Below are positions 1 to 8,307 of a DNA stretch of 64,000 nt, piece after piece. The DNA is from Chitinophagaceae bacterium. Lineage in GTDB: Bacteria; Bacteroidota; Bacteroidia; Chitinophagales; Chitinophagaceae. Under the pieces are notes generated by a model, which was not told the DNA's origin, did no database searches, and saw only the letters and a program-made list of their open reading frames with translations. Each line of letters opens with the position of its first letter. The first letter of the stretch is position 1. The stretch is from positions 124,001-188,000 of the forward strand of contig JADKJC010000005.1 in the NCBI GenBank assembly GCA_016722465.1, in the 5' to 3' direction. The position numbers and the translations under genes are program-made.

Positions 1-1
1 T

Positions 2-217
2 GCCTGCCTGCTGGCAACAATACAATGCATCAATCATTTTAAGATCGCCGCCTACGGAACGGCTGCTGCATTTGCATTGGAACTGGGCATGGAAAAACAT
101 GCGGCCATTTTTCATGAAGCAGAGGTGAATGAAAAACAGGTTGATGACCGCTTATCGCAACTTGCAACATACGAAATAAACAGAAAAGCCAAAACGCATT
201 TCACATTACATGAATGA
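2..217 (+). CDS. DUF892 / YciE-YciF ferritin-like protein, 3' end only
   Basis: The window opens inside this gene; 71 codons remain before the TGA. The readable tail contains NHFKIAAYGTAAAFALELG followed by HEAEVNEKQVDDRLSQLA, which I recognise as the last helices of the DUF892 ferritin-like family: a helical bundle with E/H residues, and a conserved 'AAYGTA' turn. Members are small stress-induced cytoplasmic proteins, proposed to bind a di-iron centre. The stress-response genes that follow agree with that. The N-terminal half lies outside the window, so metal ligands cannot be checked in full. Confidence 0.7.
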   Translation, partial: ACLLATIQCINHFKIAAYGTAAAFALELGMEKHAAIFHEAEVNEKQVDDRLSQLATYEINRKAKTHFTLHE

Positions 218-334
218 GTGCCGGTTGATTTGAATACAGTTGAATAAAAAAGCCAGGTGTTTGCTGCTGCCTCCTGTGCATGTTTACAATAGCAGCCAAT
301 AAAAAAACTATTCTTTTCCAGGAAAAATAATCCC

Positions 335-736
335 ATGCCATATCCGGAATTAAATCAACTGCAATATGAAAGTGACACATGGAAAAGATCACTTGACTGC
401 ATGATGGATGAAAATATTCAACTGAAAGAACGGATGTCGGAAATATTGAAGAATGATTTTGACAAAACACACCTGGAAGGAATTGAAAATTTTCAAAACA
501 GTTTTATCAAGCAGGATGCACTGATTGGTTTACTCCGAAACGAAATGACGGAAGTGGAAAATTTACTAAAAACAGGAACGCCTGCAACGGTTACTGCCAT
601 CGGCACCATTCATAAAAAACTGGATAACCTGCGCAGCAATATCAGTTATGCAGAGAAATACATGCAGGAATTAAAATTTTCCTTTGATAATTATATATTA
701 AAATTGCCCGTTTTTGAATCTTCCATCCGGCAGTAG
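335..736 (+). CDS. Hypothetical coiled-coil protein, 133 aa
   Basis: I do not recognise a named family. The protein is soluble, without signal peptide or membrane segment. It is rich in E, K, L and N and is predicted to be mostly helical or coiled coil (residues about 10-60 and 85-120). It starts at ATG 335, about 117 bases after the DUF892-like gene on the same strand. It is convergent with the response-regulator gene that ends at 744, leaving only 7 bases between stops. A partial FNR-like half-site (TTGAT) lies near 225, too weak to call. It may belong to the surrounding stress block. Confidence 0.6.
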   Translation: MPYPELNQLQYESDTWKRSLDCMMDENIQLKERMSEILKNDFDKTHLEGIENFQNSFIKQDALIGLLRNEMTEVENLLKTGTPATVTAIGTIHKKLDNLRSNISYAEKYMQELKFSFDNYILKLPVFESSIRQ

Positions 737-743
737 CGAAACA

Positions 744-1802
744 TCAGTTAGCAAGGTGTTCCAGTTTTTCCATATTCAACACAACAATACCGTTACCTTT
801 TATTTGCACTAATCTTTCATTCCTGAAATCTCCCAGCGTACGGATGAGTGACTCCGTGGCAGTACCTGCAATGCTGGCAAGACTGCCCCTGTTGATGGTA
901 ATTTCAAAACCCTTTTCATTGCCGGGGTTGTATTTTTTTTGCAGCACCACCAATGCTTCTGCCACTTTTTTACGAAGTGAATTATAAGCAATACCTACCA
1001 ACCGTTGCTCTTTTTCAGAAATATTCTGTGCCAGCAGGCGGATAAACCGGTGCGATACTTCTTTGTTATTATTCACCAGCTCATCAAAATCTTCCTTTGG
1101 AATGGCAGCCAGTTCAGTGTCTTCCATGGCTTCTGCAGAATCCCTGTAAGGAGCTTCTTCCAGTAAAGCCACATGACCCAGGAAATCGCCCGGGCTAAAT
1201 AATTCTGTTACCAGCTCTTTACCATCATCATTTGTTTTATAGGCCTTTACTTTTCCCTTCAACACATAATACAACCTGCCGGGGTGATTGCCTTCTGAAT
1301 AAATGATCTGTTTTCTTTTGTACTTATTAATGTTCCTTCCTTCGGTGATGGATTGCATGGCTGCTTTACCGGAAGAAGACAGCAACAGATGTTGCAATCC
1401 CTCCAAACCAGGCGCCAACTCCTGCCTGAGCAGGTCAATTTTTTTAAGACGACTACCCACTGCATTCAGCAATTCAGCCCCGGAAAATGGCTTGGTGATA
1501 TAATCATCAGCGCCCAGCTCCATGCCCTTACGAAAATCGCTGCGTTCTGTTTTCGCCGTCAAAAAAATAAAGGGTGTGTTTTTGATCTCTTCATTTTTGT
1601 GAATGGCATACAACACACCATACCCATCCAGCACCGGCATCATAATATCGCAAATAATCAGGTCGGGTTTGTGCTCTATGGCCTTTTCCACACCAACCTT
1701 TCCATTCTCTGCTGTGATCACTTTATAATTCGACAGCTCCAGTATCTCTGCTGTGTTGCTGCGGATATCTTCATTGTCTTCTATCAGCAATATCTTTTTC
1801 AT
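744..1802 (-). CDS. Response regulator with CRP/FNR-type output (REC-cNMP-HTH)
   Basis: 352 aa. Residues 1-120 are a receiver domain: acidic pocket E8/D9, phospho-acceptor D52 in 'ICDIMMP', conserved K104 in 'YITKPF'. Residues about 150-270 form a cyclic-nucleotide-binding fold (YSEGNHPGRLYYVLKGKVKAY). Residues about 280-345 are a Crp-type winged helix. Its recognition helix (GTATESLIRTLGDF) keeps the Glu and Arg that CRP and FNR use to read the TGA core of their half-sites. It lies 1 base downstream of its partner kinase. I infer it binds the TGAY-N4-RTCA boxes found across 3.8-20.4 kb, including one upstream of its own operon. The signal is unknown. Confidence 0.88.
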   Translation of the reverse strand: MKKILLIEDNEDIRSNTAEILELSNYKVITAENGKVGVEKAIEHKPDLIICDIMMPVLDGYGVLYAIHKNEEIKNTPFIFLTAKTERSDFRKGMELGADDYITKPFSGAELLNAVGSRLKKIDLLRQELAPGLEGLQHLLLSSSGKAAMQSITEGRNINKYKRKQIIYSEGNHPGRLYYVLKGKVKAYKTNDDGKELVTELFSPGDFLGHVALLEEAPYRDSAEAMEDTELAAIPKEDFDELVNNNKEVSHRFIRLLAQNISEKEQRLVGIAYNSLRKKVAEALVVLQKKYNPGNEKGFEITINRGSLASIAGTATESLIRTLGDFRNERLVQIKGNGIVVLNMEKLEHLAN

Positions 1803-1803
1803 A

Positions 1804-3776
1804 TCAGCATTTTTTATTGTTAAACGTTACAATAAACGTAGTACCTTTTTCCAGTTCACTTTCAAATTCCACTACGCCATTCATCAGTTCAGCATACCTG
1901 GCAACGATGTGCAGCCCAAGCCCGGTTCCCTGTATATTGATGGCATTGGCACCACGGAAAAAACGCTCCATTAAGTGTTCCTGATCTGCCTTAGCAATAC
2001 CAATGCCATGATCTTTTACCATCAACCTTACCTGCTGATCAAAGTTGCTGCTGCTGATCTCTATCAGGCTGGCCTCCGGTGAAAATTTACTGGCATTGGA
2101 AGTTAAGTTGATCAGTATATGTTTGAGCAATGTTTCATCCAGCAATACATCGGCTTCTCCTTCATGATCATATTGAATTCTTTGCCCTGCTTTTAATGTA
2201 CTTTCAAATCCATCAATTACTGTCTTCATGGTTTCCCTGATATTAAAATAAGAAAGACGCACCTGTATCTTCCCTTCTTCTATTTTGCCCACGCTTAAAA
2301 AATCATTCAGGATATCCGTTAACATGTTTACAGAAGAAACAATCCTGTGCAGGTGTGTGGACCTTTTAGCCTGGTCTTCAGCTGCAGCATATTTTTCAAT
2401 CAAATAAGCAGAAGAAAGCACTGTACTCAGCGGTGTTCTGAATTCATGAGAGGCCATGGTGACAAATCTTGATTTCAATTCACTCAATTCTTTTTCTTTT
2501 TGAATGGTATCTTTCAGCTCCTGTTCAATCATTTTGTTTTTGAAATATCAAACGCTACTCCCACATAACCCTCTATGATGCCCTGTTCATCTTTCATGGG
2601 TGCAATGCTCAGCCGGGCCGGGAATTTAGTTCCGTCTTTTCTTACATACACCCAATCGTCCTCGTTCAGCATTCCGAGTTTTGCTTTTTCAAAAAACATA
2701 CTGATATCAGCAGGAATTTCTTTTTGTAATTCTTTTGAAAGCTCCTGTGCCCTTTTCATTACAACCAGTGGATCATGAAAAACCATCGGTGTATGTTTCC
2801 CAATCAGTTCTGTTGCAGTGTAACCAAGCTCCTTTTCAGCTTCGGGATTAAAGGTTTGAATGATCCCATTGGCATCAATGGAAATGATCATGGCCCCGGC
2901 ACTGTCGAACAAAGCTTTTTGAAAGATGTTTAACTTTTGCAGTTCTGTCCGGGATACCTCCAGTTGCCTTAGTGTTTCCCTCAATGCCCTGGTGCGTTGC
3001 TCTACTGTTGATTCCAGTTCTTTGTGTAGTTTCTTTGATTCTGCTTCTGCGTTTTTGCGTATAGAAATATCGCTGATGAATGCAATGATGTATTTATCGC
3101 CATCAGAAGGATAATGCCCCAGGCTCACTTCAACAGGAAATTCTGATCCATCTTTCCTGATACCCAAAAGATCCATCCCTATCCCCAGGGGCCGGTCAAT
3201 AGGGTTATGCACAAATGCCTCTCTTTGCTTAACATGATGATGATGAAACCTGGAAGGAAGCAGTAGCTCAATTTTTTTTCCGATCAGCTCATTTTTTTCA
3301 AACCCAAACTGTTTTATTACAAATGGATTGGCAGTAACAATTACGCCCTGGTGATTCACCATCAATATACCCATCGATGCCAGTTCAAAAAATGCTTTGT
3401 CTACAGGGTTTATAGTAAACAGGTAATAGTCCGTATGATCGCAACAGAAATACTGAATGAATACTTCGCCAAAAAAACAGTTCCCATTTGCCGGGCTGTA
3501 CTCTACCACCTCGCTAAAAAAACCCTTTTCATTGATCAGCTTTTCACGCTCTGCTATCTCTGCCACTGTAAGCTTTTCTTTCCTGAGTTTTCTAAAATCA
3601 ATGCTATCCGGGTCAGTTAATTCATCCAACCCAAAAAGCCTGAGGAATGACCTGTTGCAGTAAACAATTTTTTTTGTAGCTACCTCTACAACTGCCGCTC
3701 CCTCCTTGATCATATCAAAAAGGGCAAAACTCAGCCTGTTGGCAGTATCATTATTATTGGTATCAGCAATTATCAT
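1804..3776 (-). CDS. Multi-PAS sensor histidine kinase, interrupted by a 1-base frameshift
   Basis: Two pieces, 2529-3776 and 1804-2532, overlap by ATGA. The first holds three PAS domains (about residues 20-100, 130-250, 285-410). It ends exactly at the canonical PAS end 'VAFDISKTK', just where a kinase normally continues. The second begins MIEQELKDTIQKEKELSELK and carries HisKA (SHEFRTPLS, His29 of that piece), an N box (NLTSNASKF) and G boxes (GTGLGLHIV). Restoring one A in the A-run complementary to 2532-2535 gives one 657-aa protein. There are no membrane segments, so it is a cytoplasmic sensor, perhaps of redox or oxygen. The first ATG is 3776; a TTG at 3791 is an alternative start. It pairs with the REC-CRP regulator downstream. 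Confidence 0.8.
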
Positions 3777-3854
3777 ATCATTGAAATACAAATGCCGCTT
3801 TTAAAATAAAAGTGTACTGTATATTGCCGCTACTAAGCTCCAATAATATATTTC

Positions 3855-3884
3855 CTGTAATACTGATGCCTGTCAGTATTACAG
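3855..3884. promoter_or_regulatory. 30-bp perfect inverted repeat with FNR/CRP-like core upstream of the sensor kinase
   Basis: The arms CTGTAATACTGA and TCAGTATTACAG are perfect complements around a 6-base centre. The inner part reads CTGAT-GCCT-GTCAG (3863-3876), matching the TGAY-N4-RTCA box seen at six other sites in this block. Its centre lies 78 bases upstream of the TTG and 94 bases upstream of the ATG start of the kinase. I infer an operator for autoregulation by the REC-CRP protein. The long perfect symmetry could also form a hairpin. Confidence 0.55.
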
Positions 3885-4004
3885 CTGATTATAAATAGAT
3901 ATAAGAAAGCATTGCATTAAGCAGGCGGCATAGAAGAAAGCCTCCAGGGCAAAATAACCTGATGCTATTTTTTTGTACCGGCTGCATAGCCTGCATAAAC
4001 AGGT

Positions 4005-4026
4005 AACCCTCCTGTACAGGAGGGTT
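4005..4026. repeat. 22-bp perfect palindrome, possible terminator or operator
   Basis: The arms AACCCTCCTG and CAGGAGGGTT flank a central TA. It lies 72 bases past the stop of the YtxH/holin operon on the minus strand. No clear U-tract follows on either strand. It may therefore be a factor-assisted terminator or mRNA-stabilising hairpin rather than a classical intrinsic terminator. Confidence 0.4.
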
Positions 4027-4097
4027 GATCGCTATGTATGAGTAGTAGAATACGGATCTTGTTCTCTATATAATAATGCTGGTTTTCCCGCCAGGCA

Positions 4098-4391
4098 TTA
4101 CTTTTTCTTAAACAGGGTTTCTAATGAATCACCTGCTTTATCCGCCAGCTTCTGTGCAAGCAAACTGACACCATAGGTAAAAGTACTTTTCAAAATATGT
4201 TCCCCTTCCGGCAAAGCAGCAGCTTTGTTCTTTAGCACTGTGCTGAGTGCTTCTCCGGCAAGATTAACAGGTTTTAAATCTTTTTTCAAATCGCACCAAT
4301 TACTGCGGATCCTGTTTTCCATATCCTCCCTCCGTTGCCTGATACGGCGTTTTTCTGCCTGCAACTGATGGATGCTTTTAATCTTCTTCAT
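4098..4391 (-). CDS. Hypothetical 97-aa protein of the YtxH/holin operon
   Basis: A small, very basic N-terminal half (MKKIKSIHQLQAEKRRIRQRR) is followed by an amphipathic helical segment and a 'LAQKLADKAGDSLETLFKKK' tail. No signal peptide or clear membrane segment. Its start overlaps the holin-like gene by 14 bases, so the two are translationally coupled. This third member commonly follows YtxH and holin-family genes in Bacteroidota, and its function is unknown. It may be a peripheral partner of the holin-like membrane protein. Confidence 0.65.
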   Translation of the reverse strand: MKKIKSIHQLQAEKRRIRQRREDMENRIRSNWCDLKKDLKPVNLAGEALSTVLKNKAAALPEGEHILKSTFTYGVSLLAQKLADKAGDSLETLFKKK

Positions 4392-4761
4392 CTTCTTCCA
4401 TTTTAAACAACTGGCTGATCATCCCGTTCATCAACGGCAGCCGGATAAATTTGCCCCTTGCAAACCATGCTATGATACCAACAAGCAGGTAAAGGCAGGC
4501 AACAATTAAAAATCCGATCCATAATTTCCCTGTCCATAAACCCAACAATAATGCAACTGCAACGCTGGCAAAAATCACAAAAAAGATAAGCACAATTGCT
4601 ACAATTGCAGCAGCCAACACGTTAGCCAGCAACCTGGAAGTTTTTTCCGCAGTCGTTAATTTCACTTCATCAATCCTGACCTCTGCATACTCTTTTATTG
4701 CAGTAACCAATTCTTCCACCTTTGCAAATGTTCTTTCCATTTTATCATTTTTTAAATGCAA
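4378..4761 (-). CDS. Phage-holin-superfamily (DUF1469-type) membrane protein
   Basis: 127 aa with two strong hydrophobic helices at about residues 45-75 and 80-105 (VLAAAIVAIVLIFFVIFASV; WIGFLIVACLYLLVGIIAW). An N-terminal amphipathic/coiled segment and an acidic tail (MEEDEED) flank them. This matches the Phage_holin_3_6/DUF1469 family, found in non-phage stress operons with YtxH proteins; no phage genes are nearby. The start is ATG 4761, 25 bases after the YtxH stop. It probably acts in inner-membrane stress or envelope maintenance. The family assignment is by pattern; a lytic role is not implied. Confidence 0.75.
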   Translation of the reverse strand: MHLKNDKMERTFAKVEELVTAIKEYAEVRIDEVKLTTAEKTSRLLANVLAAAIVAIVLIFFVIFASVAVALLLGLWTGKLWIGFLIVACLYLLVGIIAWFARGKFIRLPLMNGMISQLFKMEEDEED

Positions 4762-4786
4762 GGCACCTATTTAACGCTGTGGTATA

Positions 4787-5023
4787 TTAAGCAAACTCTT
4801 CTGCTGTTTCGTTTACTTTCTGCCTGATATCTGTCTTCAGGTCGTTAAATTTCCCTTTTACCTTTTCAAACTGGTTTTTCAGGTCTCCGGCAACCTTCCT
4901 TCCCTGGTCATTAATTTTTTTTCTTGTTTCACTGCCCTTATCGGGTGCAAATAGAATACCCAATACGGCACCAACAGCAGCACCTGCGGCAACAGCTGTT
5001 ATTATTTTACCTGTGTTGTTCAT
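4787..5023 (-). CDS. YtxH-domain general-stress protein
   Basis: 78 aa from ATG 5023 (MNNTGKIITAV). An upstream in-frame start at 5074 would add a non-conserved leader. An N-terminal hydrophobic Gly/Ala helix (ITAVAAGAAVGAVLGILFAPDKG) carries the hallmark 'GILFAPDKGSETRKKI' of YtxH proteins. A charged amphipathic coiled coil follows. First gene of the YtxH-holin-97 aa operon. Its promoter has an FNR/CRP-like box centred 82 bases upstream and a -7-like CATTTTTG. Confidence 0.82.
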   Translation of the reverse strand: MNNTGKIITAVAAGAAVGAVLGILFAPDKGSETRKKINDQGRKVAGDLKNQFEKVKGKFNDLKTDIRQKVNETAEEFA

Positions 5024-5071
5024 GATCGTAATTTTTGTTGACAACTGCAAGGTAACATCAAACCAGCCCTT

Positions 5072-5112
5072 CAAAAATGATGTTACTCAACAGGAATATT
5101 GACTGTCATCAA
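5072..5112 (-). promoter_or_regulatory. Predicted class II promoter with FNR/CRP-like box for the YtxH operon
   Basis: TTGAC-TGTC-ATCAA occupies 5099-5112, a near-consensus FNR-type box. On the minus strand CATTTTTG (5079-5072) resembles the Bacteroidota -7 element TAnnTTTG. A start site about 5 bases further on would put the box centre near -40, the usual activator position for CRP/FNR proteins. The spacing is seen in the sequence; regulation is inferred. Confidence 0.5.
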
Positions 5113-5355
5113 GTTTCGCAAACCGCCTATACAGGTTGTATAAAAGCATGCCAGCAATCACTGTTTTAATTGAGTAAGAACATTGTTATGCCTGCAACTG
5201 GCCAATACTTTTATACCAGGTTTTTCATAGGATATTGGATTTACAACCGGGCTGGATTTCTATCCGGCCCTTATTTTTTTTGAGCAGGTAACCAACAGGA
5301 ACAAACCTTACCGCCAATACTTGCCGGTATCCTTTTTTGAGTTAATGCACCCAGG
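5113..5355. other. Non-coding stretch, possible small RNA region
   Basis: There is no ORF between the YtxH promoter and the 3' end of the decayed outer-membrane gene at 5356. The only strong feature is the plus-strand terminator at 5249-5281. The FNR-like box at 5099-5112 is symmetric and could also drive rightward transcription into this region. Confidence 0.4.
5249..5281 (+). terminator. Intrinsic terminator on the plus strand with no upstream plus-strand gene
   Basis: The stem GGGCTGGAT / ATCCGGCCC (9 bp, one G-U pair) has a TTCT loop. It is followed by TTATTTTTTTT, a textbook intrinsic terminator reading rightwards. No plus-strand ORF ends before it, which suggests an untranslated transcript from about 5113-5281. 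Confidence 0.7.
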
Positions 5356-6494
5356 TTAAAAGCTCCATTTGATCCTTAGAAAACAGTGATGATTAATGGC
5401 CCGCAGATGCCCGGCCTGTTCGGCGAGGAAGGACTGCCAAAATAAGTTTACATCGAGATTGTCAGCCAAGTTATACTGAATCATAGGGAGTAATATGAGC
5501 AGGTTGGTTCCAGGCGCATAGAGGATATTGATATTAGCTGAAACCAGTGGCGTGAAAGCCTTGCTGCAGGCCAGCATTATGTTCCATTGTGTGGGCATCA
5601 GGTTCTCCGGAGATAGCTTCAGGTTAACCTGATCCCAACTGGTAACAGGTTGATGCAAGCCATGACTATTGTACAACAAGCTGGCATTTACATACCATCC
5701 CTTTTTAAACATATAGTCTCCTTCCAGCGAAACATTCACATGGTCACTGGAATCTTTGTTGCCCAAAAAATACTGGATTTCGCCTTTGAAACCTGCATCT
5801 TTTACCGGGCCAGCCCATCCGGCTCCTATAGTGGGGTGGTTGTTGTACCAGCCGGTGATCAATTGCAGATCATAGTTCCACTTGTTGAGAGTATACCTGA
5901 GTGCTGCCACCGTGCCATTTTTTTTTCCTGTATTGGCATATGCCATTTCTGTTTTAAAAGAACTGCTGAAGCTGTATTCCATTCTGGCTGCGTCAATACC
6001 TGGCCGTTCTTCATAATCAAAATCAAGGAAGTTGTAGTTGAAAATATCGTTGGGGTTCAGGTAGTGGTGATGCCCCAATTAATTCTCTGTCCCAACCGGA
6101 CATTCCATTCGCCCCTTCTCCAGTCCGCATAAAGTCGTTCTACATTGGTATGCAACAGCAGTCCCGGTTTTTCAATCCATATTTTCTGCAGGTTCAGCAT
6201 TTCATTTTCATTTCGTAATTGCATGGCTAACCCGGGCGTATATCTTATTTCTTCGCCCCAGAATAACGCAATTCTGCAACTGCGGTGAATCCTGCCGGAA
6301 TTTTCCATTTTAGATTGAGGCGGTTGTGGATGAGATTGCCAGAAGATAGTTCATTAAAATCATTATCAAAGTTGATGGTTTGTAAATCTTTGATATATCC
6401 ACTGAAGCTGATTTTTTCAGAAAATGCAACCGTGTCCTGCGCACTTACTGAGAGTGTAAGAAAGAAATTAATAACTTGTCATCAATGTTTTCAT
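5356..6494 (-). pseudogene. Decayed outer-membrane beta-barrel protein gene
   Basis: The gene is readable only across several frames. A signal-peptide-like start at ATG 6494 (overlapping the ATPase stop as ATGA) leads to FFLTLSVSAQDTVAFSEKISFSGY. Frame then changes near 6250 to EIRYTPGLAMQLRNENEMLN and RLGQRINWG. It changes again near 6075 to LNPNDIFNYNFLDFDYEERPG and a string of alternating beta strands ending with a C-terminal aromatic (IKWSF), typical of an outer-membrane barrel. At least three frameshifts separate the blocks. It would have been the last gene of the LolA/FtsX/ABC operon. The substrate is unknown. Confidence 0.7.
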
Positions 6495-7153
6495 GTTGTG
6501 GTTTCTTCATGCGTTGTAGCAACGACGGCCGTATCTTTTACAATTCTTCCATCTACCAATGTGATCACTCTACCTGCCCTGTCTATCACCCGCTGATCAT
6601 GCGTAAAAAGGAACGTAATTTTTCTTCTCTATTCAATTTATACAAATGTCCAGCAAATTGGAAGCTGCACTCAAGATTTGCCGGCCTTGATGCGTCTTGC
6701 ACGCCCTTTGCTGCCCGCCGGAGAGTTTTGAAGGCCGTTCATTTAATTTATCTTCCATCCCTATTTGTGCAAACAGGTTCTTCACCCTCTTCTCGCTTTC
6801 CTGCCGGTTTTCTGCAACTGCATAATGAATTCCACATTTTCTTTTGCAGTAAGTACCGGTATCAGGTTGAATGCCTGAAATACAAAGCCTATATTTCTCA
6901 GCCTGAAATCGATCAGTTCATTGGCAGATAGCTTTGTTATATCCACTCCATTGATATAAATATTTCCCTCATCAGGTTTATCCAGCCCCCCGATCATATT
7001 CAGCAGCGTTGTTTTCCCGGATCCTGAAGGGCCCACCAGTGCAGTAAACTCACCTCTATTCAGGTGCAGGTGTACATTGTTCACTGCATACACAGGAATG
7101 GTGGCAGGGTTATATATCTTACTGATATTATGTGCATCTATTACTGTGTTCAT
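6491..7153 (-). pseudogene. Decayed LolD/MacB-type ABC ATPase gene
   Basis: The first 123 codons are intact: Walker A 'GPSGSGKTT', Q-loop 'FVFQAFNLIPVLTAKENVEF'. The frame breaks near 6782. In other frames I can read RVKNLFAQIGMEDKLNERPSK followed by LSGGQQ, then a collapsed stretch. The expected Walker B (LLADEPT) and D-loop are missing. Reading resumes as THDQRVIDRAGRVITLVDG and ends at TGA 6491-6493. Loss of Walker B means no active ATPase even if single-base errors are corrected. The partner permeases upstream are also damaged. Confidence 0.8.
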
Positions 7154-7164
7154 ATCTATTGGGT

Positions 7165-8279
7165 TTAACTTCTTAATGCTTCAACTGGTTCTAATTTCAG
7201 GGCCTTGATGGCTGGAATTATGCAGGCAATGATTGCAGTAACAAAAACAATGAGCATTACACCTGGTAATTTATCCCAGGGGAATTCCGGGTAGATCGTC
7301 GTTCCAAAGCCGAAACTGCCCATCATTTCCCGGCCCATGCCAGACAGGTCAAGCCCATGTTTATTATAGTAATCCGTTAACAACCAGCCAACCGACATTC
7401 CTACAGGTGTTCCTGCCAGGGTGAGAAAAAAGGTCTCCAATAACACAAGGGTGAATATTTTTATCTTGTTCGTGCCAAGTGCCATCATCATGCCGATCTC
7501 CTTTGTTCTTTCCAGTATTGCCATCAGCATGGTATTGATGATACCAAAGCCCAGCGCAAACATGATGATGACCATGATGATATAAGAATACTGATCAGTT
7601 GTTTTGACAAGCAGGTCCGTTTCCGGGGAAATTTCCCTCCATGACTCCACACGCAGAAGCGGAAACTGTTGCTGCAGCTGTTGCTGTATGACAGGTACCG
7701 CATGGTCATTATTTAAGAGCACACATATTTCATGAAATGCAGGCCCGGTTGTTAGCAAAACATTCAGATCATTCATGGTTACATACACATTTCTCTCATC
7801 AAGCGATGTATTACCGCTTTGATAAATGGCTGCTACTTTAAATGCCGCCGACACTATGGCACCAGAGGTATCCGTAAACGTCAGCACCAATTTTGACCGG
7901 AGTTTCAATTTCATTTTGGCAGCCAATTTCTTCCCGATCATCACTTCATTACGTTTCGTCGTATCAAATCATTTCCTTCAATAATTTTATTTTTCAAATG
8001 AGAAGCCTGGTATTCAAGTTCGGCCCGTTGATCTGAACCCGCACTACATGGCCACTACCGGGCTGGGGGATGGAAGCCGGTTTTCAAGCAACCCATTGGG
8101 ATTGTGAATTTTGATCGTAATCAATCTTAAACTGTCATGGAGTTGGGTGGCCAACTTCCGCTATCCGCACACGTTGTTCATCATCGGCATATGGCCAGCA
8201 CAGCAATGCCTGCAAACCCTATTGCTATTGAAGAATAATAACAACACTCCGCATTATTGCGCCAGATATTGCCAGCCAT
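7165..8279 (-). pseudogene. Decayed FtsX-family ABC permease (second of pair)
   Basis: The intact 3' part (7165-7944) encodes an FtsX C-terminal half with three membrane helices (SYIIMVIIMFALGFGIINTM; IFTLVLLETFFLTLAGTPVG; LPGVMLIVFVTAIIACIIPA). It ends ALKLEPVEALRS, as MacB/LolC permeases do. The 5' part is wrecked: ATG 8279 starts MAGNIWRNN and a broken first transmembrane segment (SSIAIGFAGIAVLAI). Several stops and missing stretches follow up to 7944. The available length is about 60-100 codons short of the intact neighbour. Confidence 0.75.
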
Positions 8280-8307
8280 TGTAAGATCTCGCTATTTTTT
8301 TACCATA

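Larger units (their letters stand above)
3777..4097. other. Gene-free stretch between kinase and holin trio
   Basis: No open frame worth calling. It contains the 30-bp operator-like repeat (3855-3884) and a 22-bp perfect palindrome (4005-4026) described separately. The remainder is AT-rich leader of the kinase operon and 3' flank of the gene ending at 4098. Confidence 0.7.

Noticed and set aside
4378..5023. Prophage remnant, because of a holin-family gene
   Set aside because: No other phage gene is nearby; DUF1469/YtxH pairs are ordinary envelope-stress genes in this phylum.
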